A stretch of 64,000 nucleotides of DNA. Origin: Bradyrhizobium sp. CSA207 (lineage in GTDB: Bacteria; Pseudomonadota; Alphaproteobacteria; Rhizobiales; Xanthobacteraceae). The notes under the pieces were generated by a model. The model did no database searches, was not told the origin of the DNA, and saw nothing but the letters and a program-made list of their open reading frames with translations. The stretch is from positions 310,001-374,000 of the forward strand of contig NZ_JAACFT010000001.1 of the NCBI RefSeq assembly GCF_029051685.1, read 5' to 3'. Of the stretch, positions 9,263 to 17,124 are shown in pieces. Each line of letters begins with the position of its first letter. Positions within the stretch are counted from its first letter, which is position 1. A program made the position numbers and the translations under genes.

Positions 9263-10044
9263 GCGACAAGCCCGCTCCGATTCGCCGGACCCTTGATCTG
9301 CGGTCATTGACGCCCGCGCGCGTCGCGCTCGGGCGCAGCGGCGCGAGCCTGCCGACGAAACCGCTGCTGGATTTCACGCTGGACCACGCCCGCGCCCGCG
9401 ATGCCGTGCATGCCGCCTTCGACATGCCGCGGCTGGTCGCCGGGCTCGGCGAGCTCGGCCTTGCCGTGACCGAGGTGAGGAGCCGGGCGGCCGATCGCCG
9501 GGATTATCTGCGGCGGCCGGATCTCGGGCGGCAGCTCGACGCCAACTCGGCCGGGGCGCTGGCGCAGTGTGCCACCACGCCGTGCCCGCTTGCGATCGTG
9601 ATCGGCGATGGCCTGTCGGCGGCGGCCGTGAATGCCCATGCGGCCGCGCTGCTGGAGAGCCTGCTGCCCCAGCTCGCGGCCGAGCCGGCTGTCGCGATCG
9701 GCCGTGTCGTTGTCGCCTCAGGCGCGCGCGTCGCGCTTGGCGACGAGATCGGCGCCATTCTCGGCGCGCGCATGGCCCTGATGCTGATCGGCGAGCGACC
9801 GGGCCTGTCGGCGCCCGACAGCCTCGGCGCCTATCTGACCTTTGCGCCGAAGCCCGGGCGTACCGATGCCGAACGCAACTGCGTCTCGAACATCCACCAC
9901 GCCGGGCTGAGCTATGACGAAGCCGCCTTCAAGATCGCCTGGCTGGTGCGCGAGGGGCTGGCCCGACAGGTCACCGGCGTGGCGCTGAAAGACGAGAGCG
10001 CAGACCGCGCGCCGCGTCGAATTGGCACAGCGTCGGAAAGATGA
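9259..10044 (+). CDS. eutC: Ethanolamine ammonia-lyase small subunit
   Basis: EutC completes the B12 site of ethanolamine ammonia-lyase. It is 261 residues from ATG 9259 ([25 protein letters not shown]). Diagnostic stretches are [73 protein letters not shown] and [19 protein letters not shown]. The start overlaps the hpnP stop by four bases (ATGA). The frame is open upstream to 9121 but that part is a shadow of hpnP. Its separation from eutB by hpnP means subunit balance would depend on read-through from eutB or on the hpnP promoter. Confidence 0.95.
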   Translation: MSDKPAPIRRTLDLRSLTPARVALGRSGASLPTKPLLDFTLDHARARDAVHAAFDMPRLVAGLGELGLAVTEVRSRAADRRDYLRRPDLGRQLDANSAGALAQCATTPCPLAIVIGDGLSAAAVNAHAAALLESLLPQLAAEPAVAIGRVVVASGARVALGDEIGAILGARMALMLIGERPGLSAPDSLGAYLTFAPKPGRTDAERNCVSNIHHAGLSYDEAAFKIAWLVREGLARQVTGVALKDESADRAPRRIGTASER

Positions 10045-10252
10045 CCGAAATCGAGGGCCCAGATCGCCGCATCTTGATCGGTTTGGCCATACTTCGCCTG
10101 CTTGCAGGTCGGGGTATTGACCTGCTAAACCCCCCACGGCGATTTTCCGCGCATTTTCAAAGGGCAAGCCTCCCCATTGGTATGGCGTTTTCAAGCCGTT
10201 CGCGGGGCGCAATAAGCTCACAGACCGAGCCGATTTAGGAACTGGACAAGGC

Positions 10253-12619
10253 ATGCTCGAAAAGCACAGCGAGAGTGAGGTTCATGTCGACAAGGTCGAG
10301 CAGGGACCGGGGTCCTCCATTGCCTTCGGGCTGGAGCGCATCGGGCTGATCGCCGTCCGGGCCCCGATCATCTCCTGCATCGTGCTGCTGGTGCTGATCG
10401 TCGGCGCCGTGTTCGGCATCTATCGGATCAAGATCGACGATTCGCTGTCGCAGCTATTCCGCTCCAATTCCCGCGAATTCCACCAATATGAAGAGGTGAC
10501 GAAGAAGTTCCCGGCCGAGGAATTCGACGTCCTGGTCGTGATCGAGGGCAAGACCCTCCTGGCCCGAAACAACCTCGAGAAGCTGCGCGACTTCGTCACC
10601 GACCTGCAACTGGTCGAGGGTACGCGCGGCCTGGTCTCGCTGTTCTCCGCGCGTCAGGCGCCGGCGCCGGGCAAGCTGCCGGCGGCGCTGTTTCCGGGCG
10701 AACTGCCCGAGGGCGCGGCCTATGACAAGTTCATCGAAACCGTCAAATCCAACGAGATCATCCGCGGCAAGCTGTTGTCGGAGGACGGCACGCTCGCGCT
10801 GATCGTGCTCTCGCTGGATCCGGAGGTGGTTGCCTCCAACAAGCTGACCAAGACCGTCGGCGACATCCGCGCGCTGACGAAAGAGGACCTCGGCGACACC
10901 GGACTCAACGTGCAGCTCTCCGGCGTGCCGGTGATGCAGCTCGAGATCCGCAACGCGGTCGAACGCGACGGCCTCACCTACAACATCCTCGGCATTCTCG
11001 CCGGCTGCGTTATCGCCATCATCTTCTTCCGAAAAATCTCTTTCATGGTGGCGGCGGCCTTCCCGCCGATGATCGCGATCCTGCTGGCGCTGGGCGCGCT
11101 CGGCTGGGCCAATTTCAATCTCAACATGTTCCTGAACGTGATGACGCCGCTCATCATGGTCATCAGCTTCTCGGACTCGATGCAGCTCACCTTCGCCGCG
11201 CGCGACCGGCTGATCGCGGGCCAGGACAAGTTCACCGCGTTCAAGAATGCGGTGTTGGTGGTCGGACCTGCCTGCGTGCTGACGCACGGCACCGCCGGAA
11301 TTTCCTTCATCGCGCTGCAGTTCTCGAACTCCGATTTGATCCGCAAGTTCGGCGAAGCCGGCCTGGCCGCCACCATCATCGCGCTGGTCGCGGTGCTGTC
11401 GCTGGTGCCGGTATTCGGCGTGCTGCTCGTGCGCAACGAGAACGTCTTTGCGACCAAGTTCCAGAGCGCGGACGCCGGCGTCCAGGCGCTGCGCAATTTC
11501 TGCTACTGGATCGCGGTGCGCATGGTGGGCCGGCCCGGCCTGTTCAGTCTGATCGCGCTGCTGTTCGTCGCCAGCCTCGGCGTGATCTACGCCAATCTGG
11601 AGCCGCGCTACCGGCTCGCCGACCAGGTACCGGACAAGCGCCAGGCAGTGGCCGCCAGCGACCGGCTAGACGCCAAGCTCACCGGCGCCAATCCGGTCAA
11701 CGTGCTGATCCAGTTCCCCAAGGGTGAATCGCTGTATTCGCCGGAGACGCTGCAGACGATTGGGGACGTGCATGCGGTCGTGGAAAAGACGGCCGGTGTC
11801 GGCAACGTCTGGTCGGTCGAAACCCTGCGCCGCTGGCTTGCGGAAAAGGCCGGCAGCGCCGACGTCGCGACACTGAAGGAATATGTGAACCTCATCCCCG
11901 AGCATCTGGTGCGCCGCTTCATCGATGCGGAGCAGGACGCCGTCGTGGTCGCGGGCCGCGTGCCGGACAAGGATTCCAGCCAGCTCCTGCCGATCGTCGA
12001 CAAGCTCGACACCGAGCTTGATGCGGTGCGCAAGAAGCATCCGGGCTACGAAGTGGCGGTGACGGGTCTCGCCGCCATCGCGGCGCGCAACTCGGCCGGC
12101 ATGATCGAGAAGCTGAATCGCGGGCTCACCGTGGAGTTCGCGCTGGTCGCGATCTTCATCGGCCTCGCCTTTCGCTCCTGGGTGGTGATGTTCGCCTGCA
12201 TCCTGCCGGGCATCTTCCCGGTGGTGATGTCGGGCACGGTGCTGTGGGCGATGGGCGAGGGGCTGCAATTCGCCAGCGTCGTCGCGCTCACCGTCTCGTT
12301 CGGCCTGGGGCTGAGTGCGACCATCCACTTCCTCAACCGCCTCAGGCTGGAGAGCAAGCCGAGTGTCGGCTCGGGGCTCGCCGTCGAACGCGCAACCGTG
12401 CTGGTCGGCCCGGCGCTGATCCTCACCACGGTGGTGCTGGCCTGCGGCCTCGTCGTTACTGTGTTTTCCGACCTGCCGTCGCTGCGGCTGTTCGGCTGGC
12501 TCAGCGCCTTCTCGATGGTCATGGCGCTGGTCGCCGATCTCTTCATCCTGCGGCCGACGGCGATGTGGCTGATCAACCTGCACGCCAAGCTGCAGGGTGC
12601 GGACAAGCGTGCGATCTGA
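10253..12619 (+). CDS. MMPL/RND-family exporter in the hopanoid locus
   Basis: 788 residues with the two-fold RND layout: TM1 (about 40-60), a periplasmic domain (about 65-240), a block of five TMs (about 245-400, including ISFSDSMQLTFAARDR), a second periplasmic domain (about 440-610), and a C-terminal TM block (VEFALVAIFIGLAFRSWVV to LFILRPTAMW). It resembles MMPL lipid exporters and is distantly like HpnN further on. A TM-embedded acidic pair is visible in SFSDSMQ. It lies 208 bases after eutC on the same strand and ends at a strong hairpin. A role in hopanoid or other lipid trafficking is inferred only from class and location. Confidence 0.8.
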   Translation: MLEKHSESEVHVDKVEQGPGSSIAFGLERIGLIAVRAPIISCIVLLVLIVGAVFGIYRIKIDDSLSQLFRSNSREFHQYEEVTKKFPAEEFDVLVVIEGKTLLARNNLEKLRDFVTDLQLVEGTRGLVSLFSARQAPAPGKLPAALFPGELPEGAAYDKFIETVKSNEIIRGKLLSEDGTLALIVLSLDPEVVASNKLTKTVGDIRALTKEDLGDTGLNVQLSGVPVMQLEIRNAVERDGLTYNILGILAGCVIAIIFFRKISFMVAAAFPPMIAILLALGALGWANFNLNMFLNVMTPLIMVISFSDSMQLTFAARDRLIAGQDKFTAFKNAVLVVGPACVLTHGTAGISFIALQFSNSDLIRKFGEAGLAATIIALVAVLSLVPVFGVLLVRNENVFATKFQSADAGVQALRNFCYWIAVRMVGRPGLFSLIALLFVASLGVIYANLEPRYRLADQVPDKRQAVAASDRLDAKLTGANPVNVLIQFPKGESLYSPETLQTIGDVHAVVEKTAGVGNVWSVETLRRWLAEKAGSADVATLKEYVNLIPEHLVRRFIDAEQDAVVVAGRVPDKDSSQLLPIVDKLDTELDAVRKKHPGYEVAVTGLAAIAARNSAGMIEKLNRGLTVEFALVAIFIGLAFRSWVVMFACILPGIFPVVMSGTVLWAMGEGLQFASVVALTVSFGLGLSATIHFLNRLRLESKPSVGSGLAVERATVLVGPALILTTVVLACGLVVTVFSDLPSLRLFGWLSAFSMVMALVADLFILRPTAMWLINLHAKLQGADKRAI

Positions 12620-12659
12620 ATCGATCGCGACGGGCGATCATACATTAAGACAGGAAAAA

Positions 12660-12694
12660 CCCCTGGCTCGCGAAAGCCAGGGGTCTGTTTTGAT
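12660..12694 (+). terminator. Rho-independent terminator after the MMPL gene
   Basis: CCCCTGGCT (12660-12668), loop CGCGAA, AGCCAGGGG (12675-12683), then a T-rich tail TCTGTTTTGAT. The upstream side is AAAAA-rich as well, so it may also serve the convergent gene that ends at 12720. Confidence 0.8.
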
Positions 12695-12719
12695 CTGAGG
12701 CGTTGGCGCGCGCAGCGCG

Positions 12720-13217
12720 TCAGCTCTTCGTCATCGTGATGTTGACGCCGCGGATCTCGCCCTTGGAGCTGATCTGCACCGTCTGCTTGGTGCCGTTGGT
12801 GCGCAACGACAGGTTGGCGGCAAAGCCGTTGGCCTCGACGAACACCTCGATCTGGCCGCCGCCGGCGGTGCCCTGCAGATTGCCGAAGATGTTGCGGCTG
12901 GCCTCGCTCCAGTTGCCGGAGATGCGGTCACCCTGGCTCGTCACGTCGCTGGTGAGGTCGAACTTGTAGCTATCGCTGGCGCAGTGCAGGGCCTGCTTCA
13001 GGCTGAGGCCGCTGCCCGCAACCTTGTAGTCCGCCTTGCAGCGGATGCGCTCGGTGGAGCCGTCGGACAACGACACCGTGCCGGTGCCCGTCCACGCCCC
13101 GTCGAAGCCGGCAAACGGTCCGGACGACTGTGCTTGGCCGGCAGTGACCGAGAAGAGCAACGTTGCGCCAATTCCGGCTGCCTTGATCGCCAGTCCAGAT
13201 CGCCCAAAGAATTTCAT
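12720..13217 (-). CDS. Secreted small beta-rich protein, function unknown
   Basis: 165 residues from ATG 13217 (MKFFGRSGLAIKAAGIG), chosen because it opens directly on a signal peptide cleaved near GQAQS; upstream codons add a non-hydrophobic tail. The mature part begins FAGFDGAWTGTGTVSLSDGSTERIRCKADY and alternates short strands (DLTSDVTSQGDRISGNW, IEVFVEANGFAANLSL, VQISSKGEIRGVNITMTKS), suggesting a small periplasmic beta-barrel or lipocalin-like fold. Two cysteines (IRCKAD, LHCASD) could form a disulfide. It is convergent with the MMPL exporter. A hopanoid role is not supported beyond position. Confidence 0.7.
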   Translation of the reverse strand: MKFFGRSGLAIKAAGIGATLLFSVTAGQAQSSGPFAGFDGAWTGTGTVSLSDGSTERIRCKADYKVAGSGLSLKQALHCASDSYKFDLTSDVTSQGDRISGNWSEASRNIFGNLQGTAGGGQIEVFVEANGFAANLSLRTNGTKQTVQISSKGEIRGVNITMTKS

Positions 13218-13660
13218 CTTAAATATCCCGTTTTGGAACGACGTCCGCTCAAGCACAGGACGTCTCGCCACATCGAAAGTTTAGTGTTCCGAGCCAGTGT
13301 CAGGTTCAAAGCCTGACCGGCAGAGACGCGCGCCGCGATCGGGTATCGAGATGTCCCATGTTTCGCAGTGCTTCTGGCGGGAAAAACGCCAACGACAGAT
13401 GCAGGTCTGCAACAGGTGCCCGGCAAAACGCGGAGTGCCAGAATTATGACGTAGTATCAACCCCTTACATCTGCCAAGGAAGGTCTGGGGAAGACCTGAT
13501 CTGGCCGGCGTGGCGAAAATTTGGCCGCATTTGCCAGCGCTTGTGCCTTCTCCGATGTCGCAGTCTCCGCGGCAACTCGCCACCAGAACGATCCGCTCCC
13601 GCCGTCCGCCCTGTGCTGTCCGGGACCGGTGCGATTCTGCCGTCAGAATGAAGGAATACA
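13218..13660. other. Divergent intergenic region
   Basis: 443 bases between two divergent genes for secreted proteins. A hairpin, GTCAGG-TTCAAAG-CCTGAC, lies near 13300. Overlapping short frames on both strands have no ribosome binding sites and unlike codon use. The last bases carry GAAGGAAT, the ribosome binding site of the next gene. Nothing else is recognised. Confidence 0.4.
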
Positions 13661-13894
13661 ATGCGTAAGCTTCTTGTCGCTCTCACCCTGCTGTCGGCAT
13701 CCCTTTCCACGACGGCGTTCGCCCAGCAAGGCCGCGGCACGGATTCCGAGCAGAAGGCCTGCACGCGCGACGTGCAGAAATTCTGCCGTCCGGTCATCGA
13801 TCAGGGCGATTTCACCGTCCTGGCCTGCCTCAAGGAGAACCGGGCCAAGATCTCGCAGGCCTGCGATCAGGTCCTGAAGAACCACAACCAGTAA
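13661..13894 (+). CDS. Small periplasmic cysteine-rich repeat protein
   Basis: 77 residues: a signal peptide (MRKLLVALTLLSASLSTTAFA) then a mature domain with four cysteines in ACTRDVQKFCRPVI and VLACLKENRAKISQACDQVL. The C-x7-C and C-x12-C spacing is that of the GLG1-type cysteine-rich repeat found in many small rhizobial exported proteins; two disulfides are likely. The start is supported by GAAGG six to seven bases upstream. It is followed by its own hairpin, so it is probably monocistronic. The function of the family in bacteria is unknown. Confidence 0.75.
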   Translation: MRKLLVALTLLSASLSTTAFAQQGRGTDSEQKACTRDVQKFCRPVIDQGDFTVLACLKENRAKISQACDQVLKNHNQ

Positions 13895-13912
13895 GTTCGG
13901 CCGCTGGCCCAC

Positions 13913-13942
13913 AAAAGGCGGCCCCGGGGCTGCCTTTTCGAG
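13913..13942 (+). terminator. Terminator after the cysteine-rich protein gene
   Basis: AAAAGGCGGC and GCTGCCTTTT flank a CCCGGG centre (13913-13938), a nearly perfect inverted repeat ending in T residues. It separates the small gene from the hpnC promoter. Confidence 0.65.
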
Positions 13943-13976
13943 CCCGATCCGCAAGGGCAGCCATCGCGAGACAGGA

Positions 13977-14005
13977 TTGGTTTTGCTGCCGTATTCCCCT
14001 ATATG
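13977..14005 (+). promoter_or_regulatory. Candidate promoter of the hpnCDE-shc-hpnG operon
   Basis: TTGGTT (13977-13982), a 17-base spacer and TATATG (14000-14005) resemble a housekeeping promoter and lie about 70 bases before the preferred hpnC start, downstream of a terminator. It is the only sensible promoter-like site in this gap. If used, the ORF start at 14003 would lie upstream of the transcript, supporting the later ATG. Confidence 0.35.
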
Positions 14006-14077
14006 GGGGCCGCGGCGGCATCGCTGGCGCGAGCGAAAAAAAGCCTTCCTGTCCAAACGATTGTTGATCAGCCCTCG

Positions 14078-14962
14078 ATGACCTCTGCGAACGAATTGCG
14101 ATCCGGCAAGGGTGACCGCGACGAGAATTTTCCCGTCGCGTCCTGGATCATTCATCCGCGTCATCGCGCCCTGATCCTGGCGTACTACAATTTCGTCCGG
14201 ACCGCCGACGACATCGCCGACCATGCGACGCTGCCGGCCGACGAGAAGCTCGCTTATCTCGACCTGCTCGAAGCTGAATTGCTCGGCAAGGGCGATACCC
14301 AGGCCGAGGCCGTCAGCCTCCGCGGCGCGCTGGCCGAACGCGGCATGGCCCCGCGCCATGCGCTCGACGTGCTGATCGCGTTCCGCATGGACGTGACCAA
14401 GCTTCGCTACGAGACCTGGGACGAGGTCGTCCACTATTGCCGCTATTCGGCGATGCCGGTCGGCCGCTTCATGCTCGACGTCCATGGCGAGAGCACCTCG
14501 ACCTGGGCCGCATCGGACGCGCTTTGCGCGGCGCTCCAGATCAACAACCACCTCCAGGATTGCGGCAAGGATTTTCGCGAGCTCAATCGCGTCTATCTGC
14601 CGCGCGATGCGCTGGCCGCGAGCGGCGCCTCGGTCGAGCAGCTCGCCCTGACGCGGTCGCCGCCGGCGATGCTGGCCTGCCTGCAGGCGCTCGCTGTGCG
14701 CAACGAAACGCTTCTCAACCAGAGCAAGTCACTCAGCGCAGAGGTCAGGGACTTCCGCCTCGGCGTCGACATCTCCGTCATCCAGGCCTATGCCGACCGC
14801 ATCGTGCGCCTGCTCAAGGTGCGCGATCCCCTGCGCGAGCGGGTGCATCTGAACAAGCTCGAGCTTCTCACCTTCAGCCTCGCAGGCATGATCGGCGAAG
14901 TCGGCCGCCGCGCGATGGGGCGCAGGGCCATGACCAAACCGGGGACTGCTCATGACGCTTGA
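14078..14962 (+). CDS. hpnC: Hydroxysqualene synthase (squalene synthase-like)
   Basis: HpnC takes presqualene diphosphate, made by HpnD, to hydroxysqualene in the three-enzyme bacterial route to squalene. 294 residues from ATG 14078 (MTSANELRSGKGDRDENFPVASWI); an upstream in-frame start at 14003 adds an unconserved-looking tail. The all-alpha trans-prenyltransferase fold shows NFVRTADDIADHA (first Asp-rich motif) and INNHLQDCGKDFRELNRVYLP (second). ENFPVASWI and SAMPVGRFMLDVHGE are typical of HpnC rather than HpnD. It is the first gene of a tight plus-strand operon and overlaps hpnD by 11 bases. Confidence 0.93.
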   Translation: MTSANELRSGKGDRDENFPVASWIIHPRHRALILAYYNFVRTADDIADHATLPADEKLAYLDLLEAELLGKGDTQAEAVSLRGALAERGMAPRHALDVLIAFRMDVTKLRYETWDEVVHYCRYSAMPVGRFMLDVHGESTSTWAASDALCAALQINNHLQDCGKDFRELNRVYLPRDALAASGASVEQLALTRSPPAMLACLQALAVRNETLLNQSKSLSAEVRDFRLGVDISVIQAYADRIVRLLKVRDPLRERVHLNKLELLTFSLAGMIGEVGRRAMGRRAMTKPGTAHDA

Positions 14963-15791
14963 GGCGGCCTCGCCCGGCGCCAATTATGGCTCGACCGCAT
15001 CCGGCAGCTCTTTCTACGCCGCGATGCGGATCCTGCCGCGCGACCAGCGCGAGGCGATGTTCCAGATCTACAGCTTCTGCCGCCAGGTCGATGACATCGC
15101 CGATTCCGACGGCCCGCGCGACGAACGGCTCGCGGCGCTCCAGGCGTGGCGAGGCGACATCGACGCGCTTTATCAGGGGCATCCGCCGGAGCGCCTGAAA
15201 GACTACGTCACTTCGGTGAAGACGTTCGGGCTGAAGCGCGAGGATTTTCTTGCCATCGTCGACGGCATGGAGATGGACGTCCCGCAGGACATCCGCGCGC
15301 CCGACATGGCGACGCTGGACCTGTATTGCGATCGTGTCGCGAGCGCAGTGGGGCGGCTGTCGGTGCGGGTATTCGGCCTGCCCGAGGAAGACGGCATCCT
15401 GCTCGCCCATCATCTCGGCCGCGCGCTCCAGCTCACCAACATCCTGCGCGACATCGACGAGGACGCGACGCTCGGGCGGCTCTATCTGCCGCGCGAAGCC
15501 CTGCTGCATGCCGGCATCACCTCAAGCGATCCGGACCGCGTGATCGCCGAGCGCGCGCTGCCAAAGGTTTGCCTGCCGCTGGCGCAGCGCGCGAAGGCGC
15601 ATTTCGAGACATCGGACGAGATCATGAACCGCAATCGGCGCCGCGCGGTGCGCGCGCCGCGGATCATGTCGAAATACTATCACGCCATTCTGGACCTCCT
15701 GATCGCGCGCGGGTTCAACGCGCCGCGCGAGCCCGTGCGTGTGTCGAAGATCACACGCATTGCCATCCTGCTCCGTTACGCTTTTCTCTGA
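14952..15791 (+). CDS. hpnD: Presqualene diphosphate synthase
   Basis: HpnD condenses two farnesyl diphosphates to presqualene diphosphate. 279 residues: SSFYAAMRILPRDQREAMFQIYSFCRQVDDIADSD carries the first Asp-rich motif and LQLTNILRDIDEDATLGRLYLPREAL the second; the length suits the family. The ATG at 14952 overlaps the hpnC end, and its TGA shares a base with the hpnE ATG (TGATG at 15789-15793), so all three squalene genes are translationally coupled. Confidence 0.95.
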   Translation: MTLEAASPGANYGSTASGSSFYAAMRILPRDQREAMFQIYSFCRQVDDIADSDGPRDERLAALQAWRGDIDALYQGHPPERLKDYVTSVKTFGLKREDFLAIVDGMEMDVPQDIRAPDMATLDLYCDRVASAVGRLSVRVFGLPEEDGILLAHHLGRALQLTNILRDIDEDATLGRLYLPREALLHAGITSSDPDRVIAERALPKVCLPLAQRAKAHFETSDEIMNRNRRRAVRAPRIMSKYYHAILDLLIARGFNAPREPVRVSKITRIAILLRYAFL

Positions 15792-17059
15792 TGCAAAACA
15801 CAGCTCATATCATCGGCGCTGGAATTTCCGGCCTCTCCGCCGCTGTGCGGCTCGCCAATGCCGGCTTCAATGTCGCCGTGCACGAGGCGACGCACCAGGC
15901 CGGCGGGCGCTGCCGCTCCTATTTCGACGGCGCAACCAACCTCACCATCGACAACGGCAATCATTTGCTGCTGTCGGGCAACAGTCACGCGCGGGCCTAC
16001 GCACGTTCGATCGGCACCGAGGCGGGCCTGGTCGGGCCGGAGCGAGCGCAGTTTCCGTTCGTCGATCTTGCGACCGGGCAGCGCTGGCAGATCGATCTCG
16101 GTGACGGCCGCCTGCCGACCTGGGTGCTCGACGAAAGCCGCCGCGTTCCCGACACCGGGCTCACCGACTATTTGAAGCTTGCGCCGCTGATCTGGGCTTC
16201 GGAGCAGACGCTGGTCGGCAACTCCATTCCCTGCGAGGGCGTGCTTTATCAGCGCCTGGTGCAGCCGCTGCTGCTCGCAGCCCTCAACGTCGATCCGCCC
16301 GAGGGCTCGGCCGGACTTGCCGGTGCGATCGTGCGCGAGACCCTGCTCGCCGGCGGGCAGGCCTGCCGTCCGCTGATCGCGCGCGACGGCCTCAGTGCCG
16401 TGCTGATCGAGCCGGCCGTGACGTTCTTGACCGAGCGCGGACACACCGTGCAACTCGGTCACGAGCTGCGTTCCTTCGCGAGCAACGACGGCAAGGTCGG
16501 CGCGTTGAATTTCGGCGGCGAGGATGTGATCCAGCTCAGCGACGGCGACGTCGTCGTGATGGCGGTGCCGCCGCGCGCGGCCTCGAACCTGCTGCCGGGC
16601 ATCAAGACGCCCACCGAATTCCGCGCCATCGTCAACGCGCATTTTCGCATTGAGCCGCCGCCGGGTTCAGCGCCGATCCTGGGTGTGATCGGCGGAACCG
16701 TCGAGTGGCTGTTCGCATTCCCCAACCGGCTCTCCGTGACCATCAGCAATGGCGACCGCTTGGTCGACATGCCGCGCGAGGAACTGGCGCAGGCGGTCTG
16801 GAACGACGTCTGCAAGGCCGCCGGCCTTTCCGGCGAGCTCTTGCTTCAATTGCCTCCCTGGCAGATCGTGCGCGAGCGCCGCGCCACATTTGCAGCGACG
16901 CCGGCGCAGAATTCCTTACGTCCCGGGCCGGTCACCGCGCTGAAAAACCTGTTTCTTGCCGGGGATTGGACTGCTACGGGGTTGCCTGCAACCATCGAGG
17001 GATCGGTCCGATCTGGCGATCGCGCCGCCGATCTGGTTCTGGCCGCCAAAGGATCCTGA
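15791..17059 (+). CDS. hpnE: Hydroxysqualene dehydroxylase / squalene-associated FAD-dependent desaturase
   Basis: HpnE reduces hydroxysqualene to squalene. 422 residues starting at ATG 15791, directly at the dinucleotide-binding fold: HIIGAGISGLSAAVRLANAGFNVAVHEA (GxGxxG) followed by AGGRCRSYFD. DNGNHLLLSGN and the C-terminal NLFLAGDWTATGLPATIEGSVRSG are hallmarks of the amine-oxidase/desaturase group. The frame is open upstream to 15146, but this overlaps hpnD completely and is rejected. The coupling with hpnD fits sequential steps. Confidence 0.94.
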   Translation: MQNTAHIIGAGISGLSAAVRLANAGFNVAVHEATHQAGGRCRSYFDGATNLTIDNGNHLLLSGNSHARAYARSIGTEAGLVGPERAQFPFVDLATGQRWQIDLGDGRLPTWVLDESRRVPDTGLTDYLKLAPLIWASEQTLVGNSIPCEGVLYQRLVQPLLLAALNVDPPEGSAGLAGAIVRETLLAGGQACRPLIARDGLSAVLIEPAVTFLTERGHTVQLGHELRSFASNDGKVGALNFGGEDVIQLSDGDVVVMAVPPRAASNLLPGIKTPTEFRAIVNAHFRIEPPPGSAPILGVIGGTVEWLFAFPNRLSVTISNGDRLVDMPREELAQAVWNDVCKAAGLSGELLLQLPPWQIVRERRATFAATPAQNSLRPGPVTALKNLFLAGDWTATGLPATIEGSVRSGDRAADLVLAAKGS

Positions 17060-17124
17060 AAAGCGGCCCTGACGGGTTATTTGTCCCGGTCAATTCAAGC
17101 TAACTATCGGAGTAATCGAGCAAG

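Noticed and set aside
15146..15790. Earlier in-frame start for hpnE
   Set aside because: This portion lies entirely within hpnD in another frame and has shadow composition; the ATG at 15791 opens at the FAD-binding motif.
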